A stretch of 37,958 nt of DNA from Synechococcaceae cyanobacterium SM2_3_2 (GCA_012031565.1 JAAUUM010000013.1:1-37958); one strand, 5' to 3'; numbered from the stretch's first letter, positions 1 through 9,007 are shown. Notes: generated from the sequence alone by a model not told the origin. Made by a program: numbers and translations.

Positions 1-387
1 CTACAGGATGCCTCCAAAGAGTTTGAGACTACCCTCAACCGCGAAGCCCGCGAGCTAGAACAGGCCACCCGCAAGGGCACTGGATCCACCAGCACTAGCA
101 GCAGGCTAAATCCTAGAGCCAATCAAGCTGCCAAAACTGAACTAGCAAAAGCTGAACTAGCAAAAACTGAAACAGAACAGGCTGAACCCACTTCAGGGGA
201 TCCCGAGCCCTCCTCTGAGACTGAAGAGATTCCTGTCTCGATTCCAGAAGAAAGTCCAGCACAAAAAACCGTGGCGACCTCAGATCAACAAGATGATCAA
301 CGAGATGAATCTAGGCAAGAGGGATCCGTCAGCCCCGATCAGCTGGCCCCCACTGAAGATACGTCCTCTCAGGCCAACGCTGCCTAA
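1..387 (+). CDS. TatA/TatB-like twin-arginine translocase subunit, 3' part
   Basis: The frame is open from base 1 to a TAA at 385-387, leaving 128 residues of a gene that starts before the window. The visible start (LQDASKEFETTLNREARE) matches the amphipathic-helix region that follows the membrane helix in cyanobacterial TatA/TatB proteins, where KxLxxxQxASxEFExExxRE is typical. The rest is a low-complexity acidic, Ser/Glu/Gln-rich tail, as is common in this family. It contains a 15-bp in-frame duplication at 136-165. TatA/B forms the pore or receptor of the Tat pathway, which exports folded proteins across the cytoplasmic or thylakoid membrane. The membrane helix that would settle the identity lies outside the window, so the A versus B assignment is open. 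Confidence 0.65.
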   Translation, partial: LQDASKEFETTLNREARELEQATRKGTGSTSTSSRLNPRANQAAKTELAKAELAKTETEQAEPTSGDPEPSSETEEIPVSIPEESPAQKTVATSDQQDDQRDESRQEGSVSPDQLAPTEDTSSQANAA

Positions 388-427
388 TGTCCATCCACCA
401 GGGCCACGATTGATGGAGGGATCCCGG

Positions 428-1057
428 ATGGGTTGGTATGGCAAGTATGTCTTTCCCCGATTGCTGGATCGGTCAATGGCGGATCCGGTCTATGAGGGTT
501 ATCGCCGCGATCTGCTGGCTGATGCCCAAGGATCCATCTTGGAGATTGGCTTTGGCACAGGGCTCAACTTGGGGTGTTATCCCACCACAGTGCAGTCCAT
601 CACCGCTGTCGATATCAACCCTGGCATGAACCCGATGGCTCAGCGCCGCATCCAGCAATCCGGGATCCAAGTGGATCTTCAGGTGCTAGACGCTCAGCAC
701 TTGCCCATGCCCGATCAACAGTTCGATACTGTGGTCAGCACCTGGACGTTGTGCAGCATCCCCCACCTTGCCTTAGCCCTGCAGGAAATCCGGCGGGTGC
801 TCAAACCCACTGGCCGCTTCCTGTTTCTGGAACATGGTCTTAGTCCTGTGGCTGGGGTTCAAGTCTGGCAACGACGGCTGGAGCCGATCCAAAAGGTCTT
901 GGCGGATGGCTGTCACCTAACCCGGCCCATCGACCGCCTGATTCGGGAACAGGGCTTTGAGATCCAGCGGCTCAACACTTATGAGGCCGCCAAAACTCCT
1001 GCCTTTTTGGGCTATTTCTACCAAGGCATGGCTATTGTGTCTGATCCGGTTACTTAG
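428..1057 (+). CDS. Class I SAM-dependent methyltransferase (Methyltransf_11 type)
   Basis: This 209-residue protein has the SAM-binding motif LEIGFGTG at about residues 38-45, an acidic strand end (AVDIN) that would bind the SAM ribose, the motif-II-like LDAQHLPMPDQQFD, and the post-motif RRVLKPTGRFLFLEHG. This layout is usual for methyltransferases acting on small molecules, quinones or lipids, and the closest resemblance is to the phospholipid/METTL7-like branch. The substrate cannot be told. I chose the ATG at 428 because GGAGGG (415-420) lies seven bases upstream and the protein then begins at the conserved YGKYVFPRLLD region. The frame is open back to 293 but would overlap the tat gene. 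Its TAG stop overlaps the stop of the convergent holB. Confidence 0.85.
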   Translation: MGWYGKYVFPRLLDRSMADPVYEGYRRDLLADAQGSILEIGFGTGLNLGCYPTTVQSITAVDINPGMNPMAQRRIQQSGIQVDLQVLDAQHLPMPDQQFDTVVSTWTLCSIPHLALALQEIRRVLKPTGRFLFLEHGLSPVAGVQVWQRRLEPIQKVLADGCHLTRPIDRLIREQGFEIQRLNTYEAAKTPAFLGYFYQGMAIVSDPVT

Positions 1058-2094
1058 GCCACCACTTGAGCGAGATTGACCTCCCAGACCAGCTGAGGTT
1101 GGGCATAGACCATCAACTGTTGCCGAATGCAATCGAGCTGCCGAATCCGAGCCAACTGTTGGGGGCAGGGGTGATGCCAGTGCCACAGTTGCAGATAGTC
1201 CACCAGCCACAATTGAGCCGGAACATCCAATGCCTTTGCCACCTGGCGACCGACTTTGAAGGCATCCGCAATGCCAGAGGGCCATTGTTCCAGGGCGTGC
1301 AAAATCTCGGGTGGGATCTGCTGCCACTGCTGCAAGGCTTCCAAGGCCAACCCTGGGGATCCCTGGGCTAGCTCCCAGACCGCCGAGGGAATCTGCTCTA
1401 GGGCTAGATCGGGATCCTGATGAGGGGCGATCACCTGCCGTACCTGAGCCGTGGACAATCGTTGGAACGGGATCCCTTGGCAGCGGGAAACCAGGGTGGG
1501 CAACAGTTGTGACAGGCTGGTGACGATCAAGATCAACAGGGCGGATCCCGGCTCCTCTAGGGTTTTTAGCAGGGCATTACCTGCCGATTCCGCCAGGGTT
1601 TCGGCCCCTTCGATCACCACCACTGATCGAGAAGCCCGCAATGGAGATCGCCCCACAAACGTGACCACCTCCTGAATTTGATCGAGGCGCACCTGAGGTT
1701 TAGCCCGCCGTTGCAGATTTTGTTCGGCGGCTTCTGAGCGGCTGATCCGTTTGCCCTGGTGGGTGTAGGTGGGTTCGATCCAGAGCAGGTCGGGATGGTT
1801 ACCCTGAGAAGACAGGCGACAGTTGAGACACTGCCCACAGGGCACCAGGCCCTCGGGATCCCCATAGTGCTGGCACAAAACCGCCTGAGCAAACCAGCGA
1901 GCACTGAGGGCACGCCCAATGCCATCGGATCCCATAAAACAATAGGCGGTGGTCACCCGTTGTTTACGCACAGCGGCGGACAAGAACTGCCAAGCCTGCT
2001 CCTGACCAACAATATGCTCTGGGATCCGCAGGTCTACCACAGGATTACCGCTGGTTACAGTTGCTCCACCGATAAGGTGACGGTGGACTCCCAC
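1054..2094 (-). CDS. holB: DNA polymerase III delta' subunit
   Basis: This is a clamp-loader subunit of about 330-346 residues. It opens with the family's IVGQEQAWQFL, then a P-loop-like MGSDGIGRALSARW, four cysteines (C-x-CGQCLNC region) of the usual zinc module, and the sensor region GNALLKTLEEPG with TLVSRCQ. In the clamp-loader complex delta' is a stator that does not hydrolyse ATP. In agreement, the Walker A lysine is Arg and the following Ser/Thr is Ala. The start is uncertain. A GTG at 2094 would overlap the upstream PPC gene by 40 bases, whereas a GTG at 2040 lies 14 bases past its stop and sits closer to the conserved IVGQ. Co-transcription with the PPC gene is likely. Confidence 0.88.
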   Translation of the reverse strand: MGVHRHLIGGATVTSGNPVVDLRIPEHIVGQEQAWQFLSAAVRKQRVTTAYCFMGSDGIGRALSARWFAQAVLCQHYGDPEGLVPCGQCLNCRLSSQGNHPDLLWIEPTYTHQGKRISRSEAAEQNLQRRAKPQVRLDQIQEVVTFVGRSPLRASRSVVVIEGAETLAESAGNALLKTLEEPGSALLILIVTSLSQLLPTLVSRCQGIPFQRLSTAQVRQVIAPHQDPDLALEQIPSAVWELAQGSPGLALEALQQWQQIPPEILHALEQWPSGIADAFKVGRQVAKALDVPAQLWLVDYLQLWHWHHPCPQQLARIRQLDCIRQQLMVYAQPQLVWEVNLAQVVA

Positions 2095-3419
2095 TCCAAC
2101 TGCTCAGAATAGGAGTAGTCACTAATTCTCAGATAATAGGTGCCTGACTCGGGAAGCTCTAGCTCCAGGGATCGGCCCACAAAGCTGCCCCGCTCAAAGA
2201 ACTCAGCCACCACCTGATCTCCCCTCAGCAGTGACACCACCAGTTCTCGACTTTCAGGCTGCTGGGTGAAGCTCTGATCCAGTTGGAGCTGATAGCGGTC
2301 TCCCGCCGCCCCAGTAATTTGCAAGATCTGCTGCTGTTGGATCGGGTTAAAGCTGAGGGTCTGTTCAGTTGCGGTCGCATCAGGGACTTCGCGCTCTGTC
2401 ACCACCACTTGAAAGGATCCCTCCATAGCCGGATCATAAGCGTGGACAGCAATGGTGTAGAGTCCATCGCTAGGTAAGATCACCCCCGCAATGGCAGGGT
2501 TAAAACCATCGTTGTCGTCCCCATAGGCCAGCTCATAGCCAGTCGGATCCAACAGCAACATATAGGTGTCGAGGTCTTCTTTCCCAGTGACACGAATGTC
2601 GATCACCGTATTGGCCTCTGCCTCAAAGCTAAACAGGGCGGGTTCAGCCCCCAGCACGGTTCCCTCTACATTTTCCCCCAGGCTGATCAGGTTGGGTTCA
2701 ATCGCCTCCACCACCAGCTCAAAGTCACCGCTAGAACTGCCATCCACACTGCTCACCACCCACAGGCCCTCGCTCAACACCTGTCTGCCAGAGATGGTCA
2801 ACTGGTCAGACTCGTAGCCTTCATAGCCGACAGAATCAATGACAAACCCTTCTTCATCCTGAAGCATCAGGATCCCTTCAAATCCATCCGGTATCAGGTT
2901 GGCTGTCAGAAAGCCCCCAGAGGTATTTTCAAAGCTAAAGAAGGCGATAGGCGACTCAGGCGAAAGGGATCCCGTCACGCTTGCTCCAAATTCTAGAGGC
3001 TCCACCACCGCTTCTGAGATCCTGAGGCTATAGGATCCCGTGGCAATCTCGCCGCTCCCGCTGTTGCGATGGGAGAAGCTATCCACCACGATGGTATAGT
3101 TGCCAGCCTCTGACAGTACCACCGGCCCGATGCGAGAGTTGAGACCATACCCCGCTGAATCGTCATTAAACATCACCTCTTCGCCATCGGGATCCAACAG
3201 TGTCACCACGCTGTCAAAATCTGCTGAGGTCAACAGGATATTGAGGCTTTGATCTTCTTCTCCCTCAAAGGTATAGCGGTGGACAGGCTCCTCCTCTGTC
3301 AGTGCCCCAGCCACAGGATCCCCAACTTCCAGCTCAAAAGTCTCGCTCCAGGCCATCCCAGGCAACCACAGAGGGGACAGTGCTGCCACAGATATCAACA
3401 GAACAGAGGCCACTTTCAT
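2055..3419 (-). CDS. Secreted protein with tandem PPC (pre-peptidase C-terminal) domains
   Basis: The 454-residue protein starts with a signal peptide (KVASVLLISVAALSPLWLPGMAWS, with cleavage likely after AWS). It is then made almost entirely of repeated beta-sandwich units of the PPC type. Each has a 'G.V.G.L....P...Y.FE' opening, a 'D..L.LLDPDG.E...DDD...' calcium-like acidic loop, and a closing 'L...G.Y.I.V.S' strand. Four units can be seen, starting near residues 30, 145, 240 and 350. No protease or other catalytic domain is attached, so it is probably an extracellular or periplasmic binding or surface protein. Its 3' end lies against holB on the same strand. The exact role is unknown. 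Confidence 0.8.
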   Translation of the reverse strand: MKVASVLLISVAALSPLWLPGMAWSETFELEVGDPVAGALTEEEPVHRYTFEGEEDQSLNILLTSADFDSVVTLLDPDGEEVMFNDDSAGYGLNSRIGPVVLSEAGNYTIVVDSFSHRNSGSGEIATGSYSLRISEAVVEPLEFGASVTGSLSPESPIAFFSFENTSGGFLTANLIPDGFEGILMLQDEEGFVIDSVGYEGYESDQLTISGRQVLSEGLWVVSSVDGSSSGDFELVVEAIEPNLISLGENVEGTVLGAEPALFSFEAEANTVIDIRVTGKEDLDTYMLLLDPTGYELAYGDDNDGFNPAIAGVILPSDGLYTIAVHAYDPAMEGSFQVVVTEREVPDATATEQTLSFNPIQQQQILQITGAAGDRYQLQLDQSFTQQPESRELVVSLLRGDQVVAEFFERGSFVGRSLELELPESGTYYLRISDYSYSEQLEWESTVTLSVEQL

Positions 3420-3518
3420 AGATTTATCTCCCGATCAAGTTATGACTACTGTGTAAAATGCTCCCTCTTTTGGCTGTGATCCAAAACATATCAGCCCTTC
3501 GCGTTGAAAAACCAAGCT

Positions 3519-3560
3519 CAGATCAAAGAATTCAGATCAAAGAATTCAGATCAAAGAATG
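3519..3560. repeat. 14-bp tandem repeat, three copies
   Basis: The unit CAGATCAAAGAATT occurs at 3519-3532 and 3533-3546. A third copy with a final G instead of T is at 3547-3560. The region is intergenic. Confidence 0.95.
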
Positions 3561-3633
3561 AGGATAGCTCCAGCATGACTGGTCTATCCTCACCTATCTA
3601 CCCTTCTTTCCCAGTGGTTCAGCACCCATCGTT

Positions 3634-3661
3634 AACCTATGGTGACCAACCTATGGTGACC
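3634..3661. repeat. 14-bp tandem repeat, two copies
   Basis: The unit AACCTATGGTGACC is perfectly duplicated at 3634-3647 and 3648-3661. It lies in the same spacer as, but is unrelated in sequence to, the repeat at 3519-3560. Confidence 0.95.
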
Positions 3662-3779
3662 AGAAGTTTGAGATGGCAATTGCAGGACGATGGAAGTTGG
3701 GCTTGAATTGCGGGATCCCGGCAGTCAACTTCAGCATCTGCCCCTCAGTTTCAATCCAACCCCAAGTCTCTAACGGTAA

Positions 3780-5201
3780 TTAGGCTTCCGCTCCCCACTC
3801 GTGGTGGAATACCCCTGGTTTGTCGGTGCGCTCGAAGGTGTGTGCCCCAAAGAAGTCCCGCTGGGCTTGAGTCAGGTTTTGCGGCAAGTTGGCGGTGCGG
3901 TAGCTGTCGTAATAGGACAATGACGCCCCAATCGCAGGCACCGGGATCCCGAGGTTAGTGGCAGTAGACACCACCCGTCTCCAGGCCGCTTGCCCCGCAT
4001 GGAGAGCTGCCTTGAACTCCTCATCCAGCAGCAGATTGGTCAGATCGGGCTGACGCTTGTAGGCATCTTGGATCACGCTGAGAAAACGAGCCCGGATAAT
4101 GCAGCCCCCTTTCCAAATCCGGGGCACCTCGGCAAAGTTATAGATGTAGCCATGCTCAATCGCCGCCGTTTGCAGGAGAGCCATCCCCTGGGCATAGGAG
4201 CAGATCTTGGAGCAGTAGAGAGCTGCCTTGAGGTCTTGCACAAAAGCTTGCTTATCCCCTTCAAACTTGGCATCAGGGCCTTGAAGCTGCTGGGCGGCTG
4301 CCACTCGCTCTGGCTTGATGGAGGACAGAATCCGCCCTGTTACTGCCGCTTCGATAGTGGGAATCGCCACCCCCAGATCCAAAGCATCTTTGACCGTCCA
4401 GCGGCCTGTACCCTTTTGGCCCGCTTGATCCATAACCACATCCACCAAGGGCTTGCCAGTATCGGGATCCATGACCTTAAAGATCTGGGCGGTGATCTCG
4501 ATCAAGAAGGATTCCAGCTCCGTCTGATTCCAGGCGCTAAAGATCTCATGCATCTCGGTAGCACTGAGGTTAAGCCCCCGCCGCATCAGGTCATAGACCT
4601 CCGCAATCAGCTGCATATCCCCATATTCGATCCCGTTGTGCACCATCTTGACGTAGTGGCCACCGCCCTTGGGGCCGAGGTAGGTGACGCAGGCTCCATC
4701 ATCCACCTGAGCAGCAATTTTGGTGAGGATCGGCTCTAGAGCTTGATAAGCCTCCTCGCTGCAACCCGGCATCAGGCTGGGGCCATTCAGGGCTCCTTCT
4801 TCGCCACCACTGACCCCCATGCCAACAAAATGGATCCCGGTGGGAAGCAGAGCATCGCTGCGACGGTCGGTATCGGTGTACAGAGAATTACCGCCGTCGA
4901 TCAAAATATCCCCAGGTTCCAGATGAGGCTTGAGCTGATCGATCACCGCATCCACAGGCCCGCCTGCCTTGACCATGATCAGGATCCGGCGAGGCCTTTC
5001 CAGGGAGCTGACCAATTCTTCAATGCTGTAGGCTGGGATGACAGTCTTTCCCTCGGCCCGCTCGGTCATGAATTGCTGGGTTCTTTCGGCAGTTCGGTTG
5101 TAAACCGCCACCTGAAAACCATTGCGTTCCACATTGAGGGCGAGATTCTCCCCCATCACCGCCAACCCGATGACGGCAAAACTGGCCTTAGTCATACCCA
5201 A
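3780..5201 (-). CDS. gnd: 6-phosphogluconate dehydrogenase (decarboxylating)
   Basis: This 473-residue enzyme of the oxidative pentose phosphate pathway converts 6-phosphogluconate and NADP+ to ribulose 5-phosphate, CO2 and NADPH in the cytosol. It begins with the Rossmann motif GLAVMGENLALNV (near residue 12), has the NADP-phosphate-contacting 'YNRT' turn, and carries the family signature GGGHYVKMVHNGIEYGDMQL (catalytic Lys and His-Asn) near residue 180. The all-helical C-terminal domain with RIWKGGCIIRA and the tail FGAHTFERTD is complete, and the length is standard. In cyanobacteria this pathway supplies reductant in the dark. It reads away from clpS and is probably transcribed alone. Confidence 0.97.
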   Translation of the reverse strand: MGMTKASFAVIGLAVMGENLALNVERNGFQVAVYNRTAERTQQFMTERAEGKTVIPAYSIEELVSSLERPRRILIMVKAGGPVDAVIDQLKPHLEPGDILIDGGNSLYTDTDRRSDALLPTGIHFVGMGVSGGEEGALNGPSLMPGCSEEAYQALEPILTKIAAQVDDGACVTYLGPKGGGHYVKMVHNGIEYGDMQLIAEVYDLMRRGLNLSATEMHEIFSAWNQTELESFLIEITAQIFKVMDPDTGKPLVDVVMDQAGQKGTGRWTVKDALDLGVAIPTIEAAVTGRILSSIKPERVAAAQQLQGPDAKFEGDKQAFVQDLKAALYCSKICSYAQGMALLQTAAIEHGYIYNFAEVPRIWKGGCIIRARFLSVIQDAYKRQPDLTNLLLDEEFKAALHAGQAAWRRVVSTATNLGIPVPAIGASLSYYDSYRTANLPQNLTQAQRDFFGAHTFERTDKPGVFHHEWGAEA

Positions 5202-5507
5202 CCTGTCCTCGTAAAAGTCTGATGTTGTTGTTTCACTCGCCCCTAGCCTAGACGGGCACGGCCATGATGTTGGATTGGGATCCCTATTTCTTTAAGTTCT
5301 GGCCCTTGCGAAAGTCCTGGTGAGATCGGTAGGGCCCAGACCTATGGACAGCAAATCTGGAGAAGTTGTAATAAGATTTTAAGCATTACGACCCTGATTG
5401 AGACACTGGCATCGGTAGAGAAGACCCAGAATGAGGAAAGCCCCGTGGCCCATCGATCAACTTGTTTACCCCTCTGGAATCCCCCTGTTACTGTGACCCA
5501 GCTAGCC
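5202..5507. other. Divergent promoter region between gnd and clpS
   Basis: This stretch of about 306 bases separates the divergent starts of gnd and clpS, so both promoters should be here. It contains one GGGATCCC near 5278. I see no strong -35/-10 pair and no additional gene. A frame open upstream of clpS from 5445 is judged non-coding because ClpS homology begins after the ATG at 5508. Confidence 0.5.
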
Positions 5508-5828
5508 ATGAGCACCCAAACGCCCACCAAGCCCAGCCAAACCCAACCCACTCGTGAGTCTGGGGTATCGACGGTTATTATCAGCAAGCCCTATCCCAAC
5601 TTTCGGATCATTGTTCTCAATGACGACTTCAACACATTTCAGCATGTGACAGAATGCCTGATGCGCTACATCCCAGGGATGACCGCCCCCTTGGCCCGCA
5701 AGCTGACAGAAGAGGTGCATTATCAAGGTCGATCGGTGGTCTGGTCGGGGCCACAAGAACAGGCCGAACTCTATCATCTCCAACTGAGCCGAGAGGGACT
5801 GACTATGGCTCCCCTCGAAGCCGTTTAA
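5508..5828 (+). CDS. clpS: ATP-dependent Clp protease adaptor ClpS
   Basis: The 106-residue protein has a disordered Thr/Pro/Gln-rich N-terminal tail, then the compact ClpS fold: FRIIVLNDDFNTFQHV, the 'ALAR..TEEVH..G..VVWSG' helix-strand, and a C-terminal LH-type region (AELYHLQL). The N-D-D motif lines the pocket that binds N-degron residues. ClpS delivers N-end-rule substrates to ClpC/ClpP in cyanobacteria. The ATG at 5508 was chosen because conserved sequence follows its short variable tail. It is convergent with the asparaginase-family gene at 5872. Confidence 0.93.
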   Translation: MSTQTPTKPSQTQPTRESGVSTVIISKPYPNFRIIVLNDDFNTFQHVTECLMRYIPGMTAPLARKLTEEVHYQGRSVVWSGPQEQAELYHLQLSREGLTMAPLEAV

Positions 5829-5871
5829 GAAAGAGTAATAAAAGCTCAATAAATGAGTAACAAAAGAGTTT

Positions 5872-6867
5872 TTAATAGGTTAAAAAGATTCGTTCAATCT
5901 CTTGGGGATCCTGAGTGACCGTGAGGGCCAGTGACAAGAGGATCCGGGCTTTTTGAGGATTCAAGTTGTCCGCCGTTAAGATGCCCCCCTCCCGATGGCG
6001 CTGGCCTGCCACCACCCTGCCACTGCCTGAGCGGGTCGATTGCATCACCACCACCCCTGATCTTGCGGCCTCCATCAGCGCCTCTGCCTCTGCTGAGCTG
6101 CTCCATCCTGGGGCAAACCCTGCTGACACGATCCCTTGTGCCCCAGCCGCAACAAAGGCACGAGTGGCGGTGCCATCGCAGCCGGTGTAGGCATAAACGA
6201 TATCCACCCGAGGCAAGGCATCCAGAGCTGAAATATCAAATTCGGTATTGGGGTAGGTGCGGCGCAACGGTTGGCGATAATAAATAATGCGGTCGCCATC
6301 GGCATGGCCCAAAATCCCAAAATCCGGCGTGCGAAAAGTCTGAAGCCGGAACGTAGAGGTCTTGGTGACTTCGCGGGCAGCCTGAATCTCATCATTCAAC
6401 ATCACCAGTCCCCCCAAACCACAGGAGTCTGGACAAGCAGCGGTGCGGATGGCATTGGCCAGATTCATGCCAGCATCGGTGGACAGAGCTGAGGCTGGAC
6501 GCTGGGATCCCACAACGACGATGGGCAGAGGGGTTTTGGCGGTCAAGGAAAGGAACCAGGCGGTTTCTTCGATCGATGAGGTGCCGTGGGTGATGACAAA
6601 GCCCACGAGATCGGGATCCTCAATGGTCATCTGTGATGTCAGATTTACCAGCTTTTTCCAATCAGCAAAACCAATATCAATGCTGGCTATTGCCTTATAG
6701 GGCACCGGAACGATATCGGCGCACTCATAAACCTCGGGAAAATGGGCCAACATGCCATCGATTTGCATCATGTTTCTCTGAGCGCCGTAATCCTGGATAT
6801 CGAAGGGGCCAAGACCCAGGGAGGCGATGGTGCCCCCCGTTCCGATCACAGCAACTTTGGGTTTCAC
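5872..6867 (-). CDS. Asparaginase/glutaminase-family amidohydrolase
   Basis: This 331-residue protein has the asparaginase N-terminal nucleophile loop GTGGTIAS (nucleophile Thr13), the second catalytic loop around residues 94-98, and the conserved lysine region REVTKTST. Asparaginases hydrolyse L-asparagine to aspartate and ammonia. In the second loop the canonical H-G-T-D is H-G-T-S, so the catalytic aspartate partner is missing. I recall a bacterial branch sharing DYGA, NDEIQAAREVTKTST and RTPDFG.LGHAD in which this position is also not Asp. The family is therefore secure, but true asparaginase activity is not. No signal peptide is evident. It starts 172 bases from the divergent htpG. Confidence 0.82.
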   Translation of the reverse strand: MKPKVAVIGTGGTIASLGLGPFDIQDYGAQRNMMQIDGMLAHFPEVYECADIVPVPYKAIASIDIGFADWKKLVNLTSQMTIEDPDLVGFVITHGTSSIEETAWFLSLTAKTPLPIVVVGSQRPASALSTDAGMNLANAIRTAACPDSCGLGGLVMLNDEIQAAREVTKTSTFRLQTFRTPDFGILGHADGDRIIYYRQPLRRTYPNTEFDISALDALPRVDIVYAYTGCDGTATRAFVAAGAQGIVSAGFAPGWSSSAEAEALMEAARSGVVVMQSTRSGSGRVVAGQRHREGGILTADNLNPQKARILLSLALTVTQDPQEIERIFLTY

Positions 6868-7039
6868 AAGCGGATTCCTTTTTGATAGCTGATTTCACAG
6901 CTGAGACAACAAGTCAGGACAACAAGAGCTAAAACAAGGGATCCCCTTTGGGCTTGCTTCACAGGGGGGAAACCGTCCTCAGAATAGCCGGGATCCCGAC
7001 CTCCAGCCGTATTGTCGCCAGATAGGGGGATTCAGTACA

Positions 7040-8938
7040 GTGACTTTGATGTCACAAAAACCAAAAAGGGATCCCAAGGCGATGCTAGAGCGCGGCACGA
7101 TTACGATCCATACCGATAATATTTTCCCCATCATCAAACAATCGCTTTATTCCGAACGGGAGATTTTTTTACGGGAATTGGTTTCTAACGCAGCAGATGC
7201 CATCTCAAAACTCCGCATGGCCCAGTTGGCGGGGGAGCTAGATCAAGCCCCGGATCCCAGCGTTATCATCTCGGTGGACAAAGAGAATCGCCTACTCAAA
7301 ATCACCGATACTGGCATCGGGATGACCGCCGATGAGGTGAAAAAATATATCAATCAGGTGGCTTTTTCCAGTGCCGAAGATTATCTCAATAAGTACAAGG
7401 GTAGCGAAGAGTCCATTATTGGTCACTTTGGCTTAGGCTTCTATTCCACCTTTATGGTGTCCACTCAAGTGGAGATCGACACCCTCTCCTATCAGGCAGA
7501 TAGCGAGGCGGTGCATTGGAGTTGTTCCGGCACCACAGAGTTTGAATTGAGCAGTTCTGAACACAGCCAAATCGGCACCACCATCACGCTACATATTGCC
7601 GAAGGGGATGAGGAATATCTGGAACCGGGCCGCATTCGGGAGCTGGTGAAAAAATACTGCGACTTCATTCCGGTGCCGATCAAATTGGATGATGAGGTGA
7701 TCAATCGCCAACATCCCCTGTGGCGCAGATCCCCCTCCGAATTGACGGATGAAGATTATCTAGAGTTCTACCGTTATCTCTATCCCTTCCAAGAAGATCC
7801 GCATTTTTGGGTGCATATCAATACCGATTATCCCTTCATCGTGCAAGGGATCCTATATTTCCCCAAATTGCGACCCGATATCGATCCCACCAAAGGCCAA
7901 GTCAAACTTTTCTGCAACCAAGTCTTTGTACAAGATAATTGCGAAGAAGTAATCCCCCGCTTTTTGCTGCCCTTGCGAGGTGCGATCGATAGCCCCGACA
8001 TTCCTCTCAACGTCTCCCGGAGCTATTTACAGGGGGATCGAACGGTCAAGAGGATCGGAGATCATGTGGCCAAAAAAGTGGCAGATCGTCTCAATGATCT
8101 TTTCAGAGAAGATCGTGAAGAATACGATAAAGTCTGGCCCGATATCAGCCTTTTTATGAAGTTTGGGGCCATGAATAGCGATAAGTTTTGGCCACAAGTC
8201 AAAGATATTTTCGTGTTTCGGGAGATGGGATCCGAGGCAGATCGCTCGGCTGACAACGAATCCTATGTCACTTTGGCTGACTATCTAGACAAAACCAAGG
8301 AAACTCAAAATCAGACCGTTTACTATGCCACCGATGAAGCGGCCCAAAGTGCCTATATCGATCTTCATCTCAATCAAGGGCTGAAAGTTCTGTTTTTGGA
8401 TAGTTGGATCGACAGCCACTTCAGCAGCTTTTTGGAGCAGTCCTATGGCTCTGAGGGTATCAAGTTTAAGCGGGTGGATTCCGAGCTGGATGAGTCTTTG
8501 ATTAATGCGGATCAAAAGGCAGAAATTATTGATCCCATCACCAACAAAACCCGCAGCGAAAGGTTGGTAGATCTGTTTAAGGGATCCCTGGGCCGAGAGA
8601 AGCTGCAAGTCAAGGCTCAACCCCTCAAGTCTGAGTCGGTGCCCGCCATGATCTTGATCCCAGAAGCCCTACGGCGGATGCAAGAGCTGAGCGCACTGAT
8701 GCAACAAAAGCCCACCGAGTTTTTGGAGGAACACACTCTGTTGATCAATACCAGCCATCCCTTGGTTCAAAATGTTCAGAAGATGACCGATCAGGGTAAG
8801 GATCCCGATTTGATTCGGCTGATCTGCAATCACATCTATGACTTGGCCTTGGTGACGCAAAAGAGCTTTGATGCTGACATGGCCCGCACCTTTGTGGAGC
8901 GATCCAATGAGGTGTTGACCCGCCTAACCTCTGTGTAG
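7040..8938 (+). CDS. htpG: Molecular chaperone HtpG (Hsp90)
   Basis: This 632-residue cytosolic Hsp90 homologue has the GHKL ATPase N-terminal domain with LRELVSNAADAI (catalytic Glu and Mg-binding Asn), DTGIGM and GHFGLGFYS. The middle domain contains LNVSRSYLQ, with the catalytic Arg following the family's 'LNVSRE..Q' motif, and a C-terminal dimerisation domain follows. Three starts are possible: GTG at 7040, ATG at 7049, or ATG at 7082, which gives MLERGTITIHT and matches the usual start of the family best. A purine-rich GGGGGA at 7024-7029 favours the upstream starts. The stop codon is the first three bases of a 14-bp tandem repeat. Confidence 0.96.
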   Translation: MTLMSQKPKRDPKAMLERGTITIHTDNIFPIIKQSLYSEREIFLRELVSNAADAISKLRMAQLAGELDQAPDPSVIISVDKENRLLKITDTGIGMTADEVKKYINQVAFSSAEDYLNKYKGSEESIIGHFGLGFYSTFMVSTQVEIDTLSYQADSEAVHWSCSGTTEFELSSSEHSQIGTTITLHIAEGDEEYLEPGRIRELVKKYCDFIPVPIKLDDEVINRQHPLWRRSPSELTDEDYLEFYRYLYPFQEDPHFWVHINTDYPFIVQGILYFPKLRPDIDPTKGQVKLFCNQVFVQDNCEEVIPRFLLPLRGAIDSPDIPLNVSRSYLQGDRTVKRIGDHVAKKVADRLNDLFREDREEYDKVWPDISLFMKFGAMNSDKFWPQVKDIFVFREMGSEADRSADNESYVTLADYLDKTKETQNQTVYYATDEAAQSAYIDLHLNQGLKVLFLDSWIDSHFSSFLEQSYGSEGIKFKRVDSELDESLINADQKAEIIDPITNKTRSERLVDLFKGSLGREKLQVKAQPLKSESVPAMILIPEALRRMQELSALMQQKPTEFLEEHTLLINTSHPLVQNVQKMTDQGKDPDLIRLICNHIYDLALVTQKSFDADMARTFVERSNEVLTRLTSV

Positions 8939-8977
8939 GTTATTGGGTGTAGGTTATTGGGTGTAGGTTATTGGGTA
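8936..8977. repeat. 14-bp tandem repeat starting at the htpG stop codon
   Basis: TAGGTTATTGGGTG is present at 8936-8949 and 8950-8963, and with a last-base change at 8964-8977. The first three bases are the htpG stop, so the duplication added sequence without altering the protein. Confidence 0.95.
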
Positions 8978-9007
8978 TAAGTCTAGCGTCTGGCTTAATT
9001 TCCTGGC

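Larger units (their letters stand above)
3420..3779. other. Intergenic region with two tandem-repeat clusters
   Basis: This 360-base spacer lies between the PPC gene and the end of gnd. No convincing gene is seen on either strand. It holds two separate 14-bp tandem repeats (3519-3560 and 3634-3661) and one GGGATCCC copy near its gnd side. The promoter of the PPC gene should lie in the low-numbered part, but I could not define it. Confidence 0.6.

Noticed and set aside
3990-4739. 249-codon open frame antisense to gnd
   Set aside because: It lies wholly inside the well-supported gnd gene, its product is His/Leu/Gln-rich with no recognisable motif, and it reflects the codon bias of the opposite strand.
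5829-5871. Possible bidirectional terminator between clpS and the asparaginase-family gene
   Set aside because: Only a weak CTCA/TGAG stem is visible next to a short T run. It is too weak to call.
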